Source: Neorhizobium vignae (GTDB lineage Bacteria > Pseudomonadota > Alphaproteobacteria > Rhizobiales > Rhizobiaceae). From it: a stretch of DNA of 64,000 nt. Location of the stretch: positions 1-64,000 of the forward strand of contig NZ_JNNU01000026.1 in NCBI RefSeq assembly GCF_000732195.1, given 5' to 3'. Shown one piece after another: positions 25,784 through 34,659 of this stretch. A model generated the notes under the pieces. That model was given only the letters and a program-made list of their open reading frames with translations, ran no database searches and was not told the origin of the DNA. A program made the translations under genes and the position numbers. Each line of letters begins with the position of its first letter. The first letter of the stretch is position 1.

Positions 25784-27229
25784 TCAGGCATTCAGCGCCC
25801 GGCCGTAGGCGTCGAGAACGCTTTCCTTCATCGTTTCGGAAATGGTCGGATGCGGGAAGATCGTGTGCATCAGCTCCTCTTCCGTCGTCTCCAGGTTCAT
25901 GGCGACGACGAAGCCCTGGATCAGTTCGGTGACTTCGGCACCGACCATGTGGGCGCCGATGAGTTCGCCCGTCTTCTTGTCGAAGATTGTCTTGACGAGG
26001 CCCTGGTCCTCGCCGAGCGCGATAGCCTTGCCGTTGGCCACGAACGGGAAACGGCCTACGCGGATGTCGCGGCCCTGCTCCTTCGCCTTGGCTTCGGTGA
26101 GGCCGACCGAGGCGACCTGCGGGTTGCAATAGGTGCAGCCAGGGATCTTCAGCTTGTCCATCGGATGGACGTTGGGCAGGCCGGCGATCTTCTCGACACA
26201 GATGACCGCCTCGTGTTCGGCCTTGTGGGCGAGCAGCGGCGGGCCGGCGACGTCGCCGATCGCATAGAGGCCGGGCACATTGGTCTTGCCGTAGCCGTCG
26301 ACGACGATGAAGCCGCGGTCGGTCTTCACGCCGACGGCCTCGAGGCCGATGCCTTCGATATTGGCTTGGACGCCGACGGCGGAGATCATCCGGTCGGCGG
26401 TGATCTCCTGCGTCTTGCCGTCCTTGAGTTCGATCGTCGCGGTGACCGAGTTGGCACCCTTCACGACCTTGGCGACCTTGGCTTCGAGCAGGATCTTCAT
26501 GCCCTGGCGCTCGAACTGCTTCTTGGCGATGGCGGAAATCTCCACATCCTCGACAGGCATGACCTGGCTCATGATCTCGACGACGGTGACCTCGACGCCC
26601 ATGGTGCGGTAGAAGCTCGCAAACTCGATGCCGATCGCGCCCGAGCCCATGACCAGCAGCGACTTCGGCATTTCTTCCGGCTTCATCGCCTCGAAATAGG
26701 TCCAGATCAGCTTGCCGTCCGGCTCGATGCCCGGAAGCGCGCGCGGGCGGGCGCCGGTGGCGATGATGATGTGCTTGGCGGTATAGGTGCCTTCGCCGAG
26801 CGTGTTCTTGGGGATCGGCCCCTGCGGCTGAACAACCGGCTTGGTCGACTTGCCGACAACGATCTCGCCGGGTTTGGTGACCTTCGCCTCGCCCCAGATG
26901 ATGTCGACCTTGTTCTTCTTGAACAGGAAACCAACGCCGTTGTTCATGCGGTGGGCGATGCCGCGTGAGCGGTCGACGATCGCCTTGACGTCCGGCTTGA
27001 TCGTGCCTTCCAGCGTCAGGCCGTAATCTTTCGCATGGGTCGCGGTGTGCATGACGTCGGCCGAGCGCAACAGCGCCTTGGTCGGGATGCAGCCCCAGTT
27101 GGAGCAGATGCCGGCGAGGTGCTCGCGCTCGACGACGGCGACTTTCAACCCGAGCTGGGATGCCCGGATGGCGGCGATATAACCGCCCGGACCGGAACCG
27201 ATAACGATGACGTCGTAAGCATTGGCCAT
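25784..27229 (-). CDS. lpdA: Dihydrolipoyl dehydrogenase (E3)
   Basis: FAD enzyme that reoxidises dihydrolipoyl groups of 2-oxoacid dehydrogenases with NAD+. The 481-aa protein begins with the FAD-binding GSGPGGYIAAIRA motif and has redox-active Cys42 and Cys47 (CSNWGC, a variant of the common CLNVGC), the NAD-binding GSGAIGIEFASF motif and the C-terminal active-site IFPHPTISE. Its position after pdhABC suggests it is the PDH-dedicated E3. The SGNH hydrolase and DUF465 genes and the repeat cassette separate it from pdhC. Confidence 0.97.
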   Translation of the reverse strand: MANAYDVIVIGSGPGGYIAAIRASQLGLKVAVVEREHLAGICSNWGCIPTKALLRSADVMHTATHAKDYGLTLEGTIKPDVKAIVDRSRGIAHRMNNGVGFLFKKNKVDIIWGEAKVTKPGEIVVGKSTKPVVQPQGPIPKNTLGEGTYTAKHIIIATGARPRALPGIEPDGKLIWTYFEAMKPEEMPKSLLVMGSGAIGIEFASFYRTMGVEVTVVEIMSQVMPVEDVEISAIAKKQFERQGMKILLEAKVAKVVKGANSVTATIELKDGKTQEITADRMISAVGVQANIEGIGLEAVGVKTDRGFIVVDGYGKTNVPGLYAIGDVAGPPLLAHKAEHEAVICVEKIAGLPNVHPMDKLKIPGCTYCNPQVASVGLTEAKAKEQGRDIRVGRFPFVANGKAIALGEDQGLVKTIFDKKTGELIGAHMVGAEVTELIQGFVVAMNLETTEEELMHTIFPHPTISETMKESVLDAYGRALNA

Positions 27230-27320
27230 AGGCGCTTCACTCCTTGGTTTCAGCGGGCACGGGATAGACCGCAAGCCCTGCTTTTGTTTCTTCGGGAGCG
27301 AAGCGCCGGTTTTTCCGGTG

Positions 27321-27587
27321 TCAGGCGTCGGTCTCTTCTACGACCGGTTCCACCCGCGTCAGCATCCCGTATATCTCGTCCTTCAGGGCCAGCCGCCGCT
27401 TGCGCAGCTCGACCATGCTAATATCGTCGCATGGTTCCATTCCTGTCTCGGCCTTGTGGACCTGGTGGTTCACATCCTCGTATTCACTGCAAATCCGGTG
27501 GAAATGCCCGTCCGTTTCGCGCAGGTGGCGCATCTGGACGAGATACTCCGGAAACTCTTCCGCAAGATGATGGGGCGTGCTCGACAT
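27321..27587 (-). CDS. DUF465 (YdcH-like) small coiled protein
   Basis: An 88-aa helical protein of the DUF465 family with HLAEEFPEYLVQMRHLRETDGHF near the N terminus and LRKRRLALKDEIYGML near the C terminus, both typical. Its function is unknown. The ATG at 27587 is chosen because the conserved sequence begins there. It is encoded between the SGNH hydrolase and lpdA. Confidence 0.85.
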   Translation of the reverse strand: MSSTPHHLAEEFPEYLVQMRHLRETDGHFHRICSEYEDVNHQVHKAETGMEPCDDISMVELRKRRLALKDEIYGMLTRVEPVVEETDA

Positions 27588-27673
27588 TTCTATCACTCCA
27601 TGCTGTTGACATGGAGAGGTAGAACCCACCCCTTCCCGCTACTCCTTGACCCTGGTCAACCGCCTCGCACTCA

Positions 27674-28312
27674 TCATAGCCCCAGCATCATTCGCGCGAT
27701 GGGTTCGAGGCCGCGCCCGATGGCACGGGTATTTTCTGCATCGAGATGCACGCCGTCGATCGGCGTCGTTTTGGCGACGGATCCCGCATCGAAGAAGCCG
27801 CAGCCCAGTTCGTCCGCAAGGTCCCGATAGAGCGATGCGAGCATCGAAGACTGCTCGATGCCTCCCCGAAACATCGCTCCGGTCATCGGGTTTGCGGTCT
27901 CGCAGAGCGTCGGCGGCGACACGATAAGGATTTCCGGCGTTTCGCATTCGCGACCCCAATCGTGGAAGCGAACGAGGCTGACCAGCTTTTTCACGCCTGC
28001 CCGGGCGCCGATCGCCGTGCCATGGATAATCGGCTTCAGGTCGTTGGTGCCGAGCATGAGGATGACCAGCTCGAGCGGACCATGGCTATGAAGGACGGTC
28101 GGCAGCAGCCGCGCACCGTTGCGATCGCAATCGGCAAGCCCGTCGTCATAGGCGGTGGTACGACCGCCGAGACCCTCAGCGACCACGTTGACCGCGGGAC
28201 CGAGCGCTGCCTGCAGCACGCTCGGCCAGCGATCCTCGAAGGCATGGCGGCCGCCGGTTGCGGCATCCGTACCCCAGGTCAATGAATCGCCATAGCAGAG
28301 AACGGTTTTCAT
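27674..28312 (-). CDS. SGNH/GDSL-family hydrolase (arylesterase-like)
   Basis: A 212-aa esterase of the SGNH superfamily. Block I is YGDSLTWG (catalytic Ser), block III is MLGTNDLK, and block V is DGVHLDAENT with the catalytic Asp and His. No signal peptide is visible. The ATG at 28312 starts the conserved KTVLCYGDSL sequence. A GTG at 28324, four codons earlier, has a better placed GGAGGGG, supplied by the palindromic repeat directly upstream. In related genomes an SGNH gene commonly follows pdhC, so the repeat cassette probably inserted between them. Confidence 0.88.
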   Translation of the reverse strand: MKTVLCYGDSLTWGTDAATGGRHAFEDRWPSVLQAALGPAVNVVAEGLGGRTTAYDDGLADCDRNGARLLPTVLHSHGPLELVILMLGTNDLKPIIHGTAIGARAGVKKLVSLVRFHDWGRECETPEILIVSPPTLCETANPMTGAMFRGGIEQSSMLASLYRDLADELGCGFFDAGSVAKTTPIDGVHLDAENTRAIGRGLEPIARMMLGL

Positions 28313-28321
28313 CGAAGCGCT

Positions 28322-28368
28322 CACAGTTCCCCTCCCCCTTGCGGGGAGGGGCTAGGGATGGGGGTGGC
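28322..28368. repeat. Left copy of C/G-rich palindromic repeat
   Basis: A 9-bp perfect stem, CCCCTCCCC / GGGGAGGGG (28329-28351) with loop CTTGC, is followed by GGGATGGGGGTGG. The same core and the GGTGGGGGTGG tail recur in inverted orientation at 28683-28742, so the two bracket the DUF559 remnant. It overlaps the translation initiation region of the SGNH gene. Confidence 0.8.
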
Positions 28369-28663
28369 AAGGGCTACCGCCAGATTTCTCAGCACGGACG
28401 GCATCTCGAAGTCGTTGATCGGGCACATCGTGAAATTTCCCATCTACCTCGACAATAAGCCGATGTCCTAGACACACAAAATCTACCACATACGGCCCAA
28501 TCGCCATCTGTCGCCGGAAATGCGTACCTGGCGTTTCCGGCATTTCCTTCCGAAGCGCAGCCCAGAGACGGCGCTCCGCATCCGTCATAGATTTACGCAG
28601 GCGCGGGGCATTGCTTGCGGCGCTGGTGCTGGGCGGATTTGGATTTTCTCGGTTCCAGGCCAT
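28352..28663 (-). pseudogene. Degraded DUF559 (PD-(D/E)XK-like) endonuclease-domain gene
   Basis: An open frame of 103 codons resembles DUF559 proteins, distant relatives of very-short-patch-repair endonucleases. It shows MTDAERRLWAALR, FRRQMAIGPYVVDFVC and LIVEVDGKFHD, with putative catalytic Asp61, Glu72 and Asp74. Full family members continue for about 35-40 residues through a conserved GF.VLRF...V..N..GV section. Here the frame instead runs into unrelated residues and stops inside the flanking repeat. The missing tail (FEMPSVLRNLAVAL) is present in another frame at about 28365-28410, so roughly 25 codons plus the frame were lost. It is bounded by inverted repeats. Confidence 0.65.
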
Positions 28664-28682
28664 CAGCGTCACCGCGTGTTGC

Positions 28683-28742
28683 ACCACCCCCACCCGTCCG
28701 CTCCGCGGACACCCTCCCCGCAAGGGGGAGGGACAGTCCCCA
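28683..28742. repeat. Right copy of C/G-rich palindromic repeat
   Basis: This holds two hairpins: GTCCGC / GCGGAC (28696-28710, loop TCC) and CCCTCCCC / GGGGAGGG (28712-28732, loop GCAAG). They are preceded by CACCACCCCCACCC. Read on the opposite strand it aligns with the left copy at 28322-28368, which lacks the small extra hairpin. It ends 11 bp before the pdhC stop. Confidence 0.8.
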
Positions 28743-28753
28743 CATAAGTTGCG

Positions 28754-30112
28754 TTACACCAGCATCGCCATCGGGTTTTCGATGTAGCGCTTGAAGGCGG
28801 ACGCGAGTTCCGCACCGAGCGCGCCGTCGATGACGCGGTGGTCGAAGGCGAAGGTTGCGGTCATGACCGTGCCGATCTTGATCTCGCCGTTCTTGACGAT
28901 CGGCTTCTCGACGCCTGCGCCGATCGAGACGATCGAGGCCTGCGGAAGATTGACGATCGAGGTGAAGTTGGAGACGCCGAACATGCCGAGGTTCGACACG
29001 GATGTCGTGCCGCCCTGGTATTCTTCCGGCTTCAGCTTCTTGTCGCGGGCGCGCCTGGCGAGATCCTTCACCTCGTTGGAGATGACGGACAGCGTCTTCG
29101 TTTCAGCCTTGCGGACAATCGGGGTGATCAGGCCGTCAGGGATCGACACTGCCACACCGACGTCTGCATGCTTGTGCAGCACGCGGGCGGTCGAGGTCCA
29201 GGACGCATTCGCCATCGGGACATCGCGCAGGGCGAGCGCCATCGCCTTGATGATGAAGTCGTTGACCGACAGCTTGAAGGCCGGAACCTCGCCCTTGTCG
29301 GTCTTCTTCATCGGCGAAGACTTGTTGATCTCGGCGCGCAGCTTCATCAGCGCGTCGAGCTCGCAATCCATCGAGACGAAATAGGACGGAACCGTCTGGC
29401 TCGACTCGGTGAGGCGCGAGGCGATCGTCTTGCGCATGCCGTCATGCGGCAGAAGCTCGTAGGAACCCTCGGGGAAGAGCTTGAGGACGGTATCGTCCGC
29501 CGGCCCCTTGGCCATGGCCGGCGCCGGCGCGGCAGCAGCCTGCGGAGCGGCAGCCGGTGCGGGCCTGGCACCACCGGAAGCCACAGCCTTTTCGATATCG
29601 GCCTTGACGACACGGCCGTGCGGGCCGGAGCCGGCAACCGCCGAAAGATCGAGGCCGGCTTCCTTTGCGAGGCGACGGGCGAGTGGGGACGAGAAGGTCT
29701 TTGCACCGGACGACGATGCCGGGGCAGCAGCCGGAGCCGATACCGCGACAGCAGGCGCCGGTTCTGATGCCTTCTGAGCCGGAGCGGCTTCCGCCTTCGG
29801 GGCGGGTGCAGCCTCGGCCTTCGTAGCCGGAGAAGCACCACCGCCGGCAGCGGCAGCCGCGACATCCTCGCCGTCGGCGGCGAGGATGGCGATCAGGGCA
29901 TTGACCTTGACGCCTTCGGTGCCGGCCGCAACGACGAGCTTGGCAACGGTGCCCTCATCGACGGATTCGACTTCCATGGTCGCCTTGTCGGTCTCGATCT
30001 CGGCGAGCACGTCGCCGGACTTGACCTTGTCGCCCTCCTTGACGAGCCACTTGGAAAGATTGCCCTCTTCCATGGTTGGAGACAGGGCAGGCATGGTGAT
30101 GTTGATCGGCAT
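28754..30112 (-). CDS. pdhC: Pyruvate dehydrogenase complex E2, dihydrolipoyl acetyltransferase
   Basis: Core of the PDH complex, moving acetyl groups from lipoyl-lysine to CoA. The 452-aa protein has one lipoyl domain (residues 1-78, lipoyl-Lys43 in ETDKATMEV), a long Ala/Pro linker (about 80-135), a peripheral subunit-binding domain (SPLARRLAKEAGLDLSAV, about 140-180) and the catalytic domain with the active-site His in FDHRVIDGALGAEL. It starts 15 nt after pdhB. Repeats just beyond its stop may affect the transcript end. Confidence 0.97.
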   Translation of the reverse strand: MPINITMPALSPTMEEGNLSKWLVKEGDKVKSGDVLAEIETDKATMEVESVDEGTVAKLVVAAGTEGVKVNALIAILAADGEDVAAAAAGGGASPATKAEAAPAPKAEAAPAQKASEPAPAVAVSAPAAAPASSSGAKTFSSPLARRLAKEAGLDLSAVAGSGPHGRVVKADIEKAVASGGARPAPAAAPQAAAAPAPAMAKGPADDTVLKLFPEGSYELLPHDGMRKTIASRLTESSQTVPSYFVSMDCELDALMKLRAEINKSSPMKKTDKGEVPAFKLSVNDFIIKAMALALRDVPMANASWTSTARVLHKHADVGVAVSIPDGLITPIVRKAETKTLSVISNEVKDLARRARDKKLKPEEYQGGTTSVSNLGMFGVSNFTSIVNLPQASIVSIGAGVEKPIVKNGEIKIGTVMTATFAFDHRVIDGALGAELASAFKRYIENPMAMLV

Positions 30113-30127
30113 CGAAACATCCTCCCC

Positions 30128-31513
<1,386 letters not shown>

Positions 31514-31531
31514 TGGGTTCCCTCCCCGCGA

Positions 31532-32602
31532 TCAGAGCAGAATGTCGGTGTAGAGCTCGGACGGATCCGGCTCCGGATCGGCCTGGGCGAAATCGGCGCT
31601 ATCCGAAACGACGTCGCGGATATCCTTGTCGATCGCCTTCAGCTCGTCCTCGGTGGCCCAGCCCTTTTCGAGGAGGCGCAGGCGCACCTGCTCGATCGGG
31701 TCGTGCTCGGAGCGCATCTTCTGCACTTCGTCCTTGGAGCGATATTTCGCCGGGTCGGACATGGAGTGACCGCGATAACGGTAGGTGAGCATTTCGAGAA
31801 TGATCGGGCCCTGGCCGGAACGGCAGTGCTCGAGCGCCTCGTCGCCGGCGGCCTTCACGGCGCGAACGTCCATGCCGTCGACCTGGATGCCGGGGATGCC
31901 GAAACCGGAGCCACGCAGCGAGTAGTTCGACTGCGCCGTTGCACGGGCCGTCGAGGTGCCCATCGCATAACGGTTGTTTTCGACGATATAGACGATCGGC
32001 AGCTTCCAGAGGGCAGCCATGTTGAAGCTCTCGTAGACCTGGCCCTGGTTGGCCGCGCCATCGCCGAAATAGGCGACCGAGACGCTGTCATTCCCACGAT
32101 ACCTGTTGGCGAAGGCGAGACCGGTTCCGAGCGAGACCTGGGCGCCGACGATGCCGTGGCCGCCGTAGAAATGCTTCTCCTTGGAGAACATGTGCATCGA
32201 GCCGCCCTTCCCTCGGGAATAGCCGCCCTTGCGTCCTGTGAGTTCCGCCATGACGCCACGCGCGCTCATGCCGGTTGCCAGCATATGCCCATGGTCGCGA
32301 TAGGCGGTGATAACCTGATCACCCTCCTGCTGCGCCATCTGCATGCCGACGACGACAGCTTCCTGGCCGATATAGAGGTGACAGAAACCGCCGATGAAGC
32401 CCATGCCGTAGAGCTGGCCGGCCTTTTCCTCGAAACGACGGATCAACAGCATTTCACGATAAGCGTGAAGATCCTGATCCTTGCCGAAATCCGGGGTGTT
32501 CTTGCCCGTAAACTCCTTGGCGGAGGATTTCGAGGCCGATTTGATTGCAGACTTTGCCGCTGGTTTGCGGCCGGATACAGACGCGGTTTTTGTCGGCGCC
32601 AT
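31532..32602 (-). CDS. pdhA: Pyruvate dehydrogenase E1 alpha subunit
   Basis: Thiamine-diphosphate-binding subunit that decarboxylates pyruvate. The 356-aa protein has the ThDP/Mg motif GDGAANQGQVYESFNMA...NN, the phosphorylation-loop-like YRYRGHSMSDPAKYR and LLIRRFEEKAGQLYG. The first 35 residues are Lys/Ser/Ala-rich and probably disordered. A strong GGGAGGG precedes the ATG. It is first gene of pdhABC; the 170-nt leader upstream is AT-rich near 32750-32800 and should contain the promoter. Confidence 0.97.
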   Translation of the reverse strand: MAPTKTASVSGRKPAAKSAIKSASKSSAKEFTGKNTPDFGKDQDLHAYREMLLIRRFEEKAGQLYGMGFIGGFCHLYIGQEAVVVGMQMAQQEGDQVITAYRDHGHMLATGMSARGVMAELTGRKGGYSRGKGGSMHMFSKEKHFYGGHGIVGAQVSLGTGLAFANRYRGNDSVSVAYFGDGAANQGQVYESFNMAALWKLPIVYIVENNRYAMGTSTARATAQSNYSLRGSGFGIPGIQVDGMDVRAVKAAGDEALEHCRSGQGPIILEMLTYRYRGHSMSDPAKYRSKDEVQKMRSEHDPIEQVRLRLLEKGWATEDELKAIDKDIRDVVSDSADFAQADPEPDPSELYTDILL

Positions 32603-32773
32603 TCATCCCTCCCTTTGAGTTCTGCGTTGAGAGCGAGATTGCGCCCTGACGTGTATCGCCAGATTCCCACTCTGGTTTCGGGGCGTACCATAGGCAAGAA
32701 AGCCTGCCCCAGCAATGCCATAAATGCATGGCTCACATTCCGCACAACCCATTGAAAAGGTTATGAAAATGTA

Positions 32774-32798
32774 AAATTAACCGAAAACAGGTTAATTT
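32774..32798 (-). terminator. AT-rich hairpin after the ftsB-like gene
   Basis: A perfect 9-bp stem (AAATTAACC / GGTTAATTT) with a 7-base loop begins at the stop codon of the upstream gene, followed on the minus strand by a T-rich run (TACATTTTC). It may be a weak terminator separating that gene from pdhABC. Confidence 0.4.
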
Positions 32799-33114
32799 AG
32801 AAGTAGTTGTTGAAGATGACGATTTCGTCGCCGCGGGAAATATTCAGCTGATAACGGGCGATCTCGTCCAGCATGTCCTTGTCGAGCGAGCCGTCGCTCA
32901 TCAGCTGAACCTGCCGCTCCAGCGTTTCGCGCCGGGCAGTCAGCTTGGCGAGCTCCTCCGCGCGGGCCTGCCGCTGACGCTCGAATTCCTCCGTTGCGAT
33001 CAGACCGAGATCACCATGGATGGAATGATAGCCGAAGTAGGACAGAAACGCGACTGTGATGGCGGGAAGGACAAAACGGCCGAATCTTCTTTTCTTATGA
33101 TGCTTTGTCCACAT
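32797..33114 (-). CDS. FtsB/DivIC-like septum formation initiator protein
   Basis: A 105-aa bitopic membrane protein of the septum formation initiator (DivIC/FtsB) family. It has a short basic cytoplasmic N terminus (KHHKKRRFGR), one transmembrane helix at about residues 14-32, and a periplasmic coiled coil (about 40-75, EFERQRQARAEELAKLTARRETLERQ). It should join the divisome through FtsL/FtsQ. Its place between eno and pdhA is conserved in rhizobia. The gene symbol is withheld because FtsB and DivIC are hard to separate by sequence. Confidence 0.88.
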   Translation of the reverse strand: MWTKHHKKRRFGRFVLPAITVAFLSYFGYHSIHGDLGLIATEEFERQRQARAEELAKLTARRETLERQVQLMSDGSLDKDMLDEIARYQLNISRGDEIVIFNNYF

Positions 33115-33221
33115 GCCGCTCTAACGCCTTGCCACGCTTACGGGATCTCAAATCGGATCCGAAACAGAGCTTCAAATTCGCAGAACTTGCTTAAGCAATC
33201 GTTGACCAGAATCATGACGCG

Positions 33222-33249
33222 AAAAAGCCCGCGCTTTTGACGCGGGCTT
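33222..33249 (-). terminator. Rho-independent terminator of eno
   Basis: On the minus strand a 9-bp perfect stem (AAGCCCGCG / CGCGGGCTT) with loop TCAAAAG is followed by TTTTTC, starting 26 nt after the eno stop codon. Confidence 0.75.
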
Positions 33250-33275
33250 CATGGGAAATGTCGGATTGAAAAGCC

Positions 33276-34550
33276 TCAGGCCTTCAGGATGCCGCGGCCG
33301 GCATAAACGGCCTGCGGACCCAGCATTTCCTCGATGCGGATGAGCTGGTTGTACTTGGCAAGCCGGTCGGAGCGCGACAGCGAGCCGGTCTTGATCTGTC
33401 CGCAATTGGTGGCGACGGCGAGATCGGCGATCGTCGAGTCTTCGGTTTCGCCCGAGCGGTGCGACATGACGGCGGTATAGGCTGCCTTGTGGGCAGTCTC
33501 GACGGCATCAAGCGTTTCCGACAGCGAGCCGATCTGGTTGACCTTGACGAGGATGGAGTTGGCGACACCCATCTTTATGCCGTCGCGCAGGCGGGACGAA
33601 TTGGTGACGAACAGGTCGTCGCCGACGAGCTGGCACTTGGCGCCGATCTTGTCGGTCAGGTACTTCCAGCCGGCCCAATCGTCTTCGGCCATGCCGTCTT
33701 CGATCGAAATGATCGGGTACTTGGCTGCGAGTTCGGCCAGGTAATCGGCCATGGCTTCCGGCTCGAGCGTGCGGCCCTCGCCTTCCATTTCGTACTTGCC
33801 GTTCTTGAAGAATTCGGTCGAGGCGCAATCAAGCGCCAGGCAGACGTCGTCGCCAGGCGTGTAACCGGCCTTTTCGACCGATTTCATGATGAAGTCGAGG
33901 GCTTCCGACGCGCTCTTCAGGCCCGGTGCGAAACCGCCTTCGTCGCCGACATTGGTATTGTGGCCCTGGGCCGCCAGTTCCTTCCTGAGGACGTGGAAGA
34001 TCTCCGAGCCCATGCGCACGGCGTCCTTCAGCGTATCGGCGCCGACCGGCATGACCATGAATTCCTGGAAGTCGATCGGATTGTCGGCATGGGCGCCGCC
34101 GTTGATGATATTCATCATCGGGACCGGCAGCACATGGGCGTTCGGGCCGCCGACATACCGGTAGAGCGGCAGGCCGGACGTTTCAGCGGCAGCCTTGGCG
34201 ACGGCGAGCGAAACGCCGAGGATGGCATTGGCGCCGAGGCGCGATTTGTTCGGCGTGCCGTCGAGCGCGATCATCGTCTTGTCGATATGGATCTGGCTTT
34301 CGGCATCAAAACCGCCGATCGCATCGAAGATCTCGGTGTTGACGGCCTCGACCGCCTTTTCGACGCCCTTGCCGTGGTAGCGCTTGCCGCCGTCACGCAG
34401 TTCGACGGCCTCATGAGCGCCGGTGGAGGCGCCCGACGGAACGGCCGCACGGCCCATCGAACCGTCTTCCAGATAGACATCCACCTCTACGGTCGGATTG
34501 CCGCGGCTGTCGAGAATTTCGCGGGCGATGATATCGGTGATGGCGGTCAA
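33276..34550 (-). CDS. eno: Enolase
   Basis: Converts 2-phosphoglycerate to phosphoenolpyruvate; it is cytoplasmic and also a degradosome partner in many bacteria. The 424-aa protein shows AREILDSRGNPTVEVDV, the SIEDGMAEDDWAGW metal site, GDDLFVTN and the active-site SHRSGETEDS. The start is TTG at 34550: the family sequence MTAITDIIAREIL begins exactly there, no in-frame ATG is nearby, and AGGGAGA is 8-12 nt upstream. Terminated by the hairpin at 33222-33249. Confidence 0.97.
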   Translation of the reverse strand: MTAITDIIAREILDSRGNPTVEVDVYLEDGSMGRAAVPSGASTGAHEAVELRDGGKRYHGKGVEKAVEAVNTEIFDAIGGFDAESQIHIDKTMIALDGTPNKSRLGANAILGVSLAVAKAAAETSGLPLYRYVGGPNAHVLPVPMMNIINGGAHADNPIDFQEFMVMPVGADTLKDAVRMGSEIFHVLRKELAAQGHNTNVGDEGGFAPGLKSASEALDFIMKSVEKAGYTPGDDVCLALDCASTEFFKNGKYEMEGEGRTLEPEAMADYLAELAAKYPIISIEDGMAEDDWAGWKYLTDKIGAKCQLVGDDLFVTNSSRLRDGIKMGVANSILVKVNQIGSLSETLDAVETAHKAAYTAVMSHRSGETEDSTIADLAVATNCGQIKTGSLSRSDRLAKYNQLIRIEEMLGPQAVYAGRGILKA

Positions 34551-34598
34551 GGGTCTCTCCCTGGTTTGGACTTGACGTCACGAGGTCACTGAAAATGT

Positions 34599-34626
34599 CT
34601 CATAATCAATGACACGAAAATTACAA
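34599..34626 (-). promoter_or_regulatory. Candidate promoter of eno
   Basis: On the minus strand TTGTAA and TATGAG are separated by 16 bp, with the -10 about 48 nt before the TTG start. The match is partial; the 109-nt gap to kdsA supports a promoter here. Confidence 0.3.
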
Positions 34627-34659
34627 TCGAAGCAGTTTGCGCGCTGTTTGTGGGCGGGC

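Noticed and set aside
32777..32795. CtrA-type TTAA-N7-TTAA site upstream of pdhA
   Set aside because: The two TTAA are 11 bp apart, not 7; the sequence is better explained as the arms of a hairpin.
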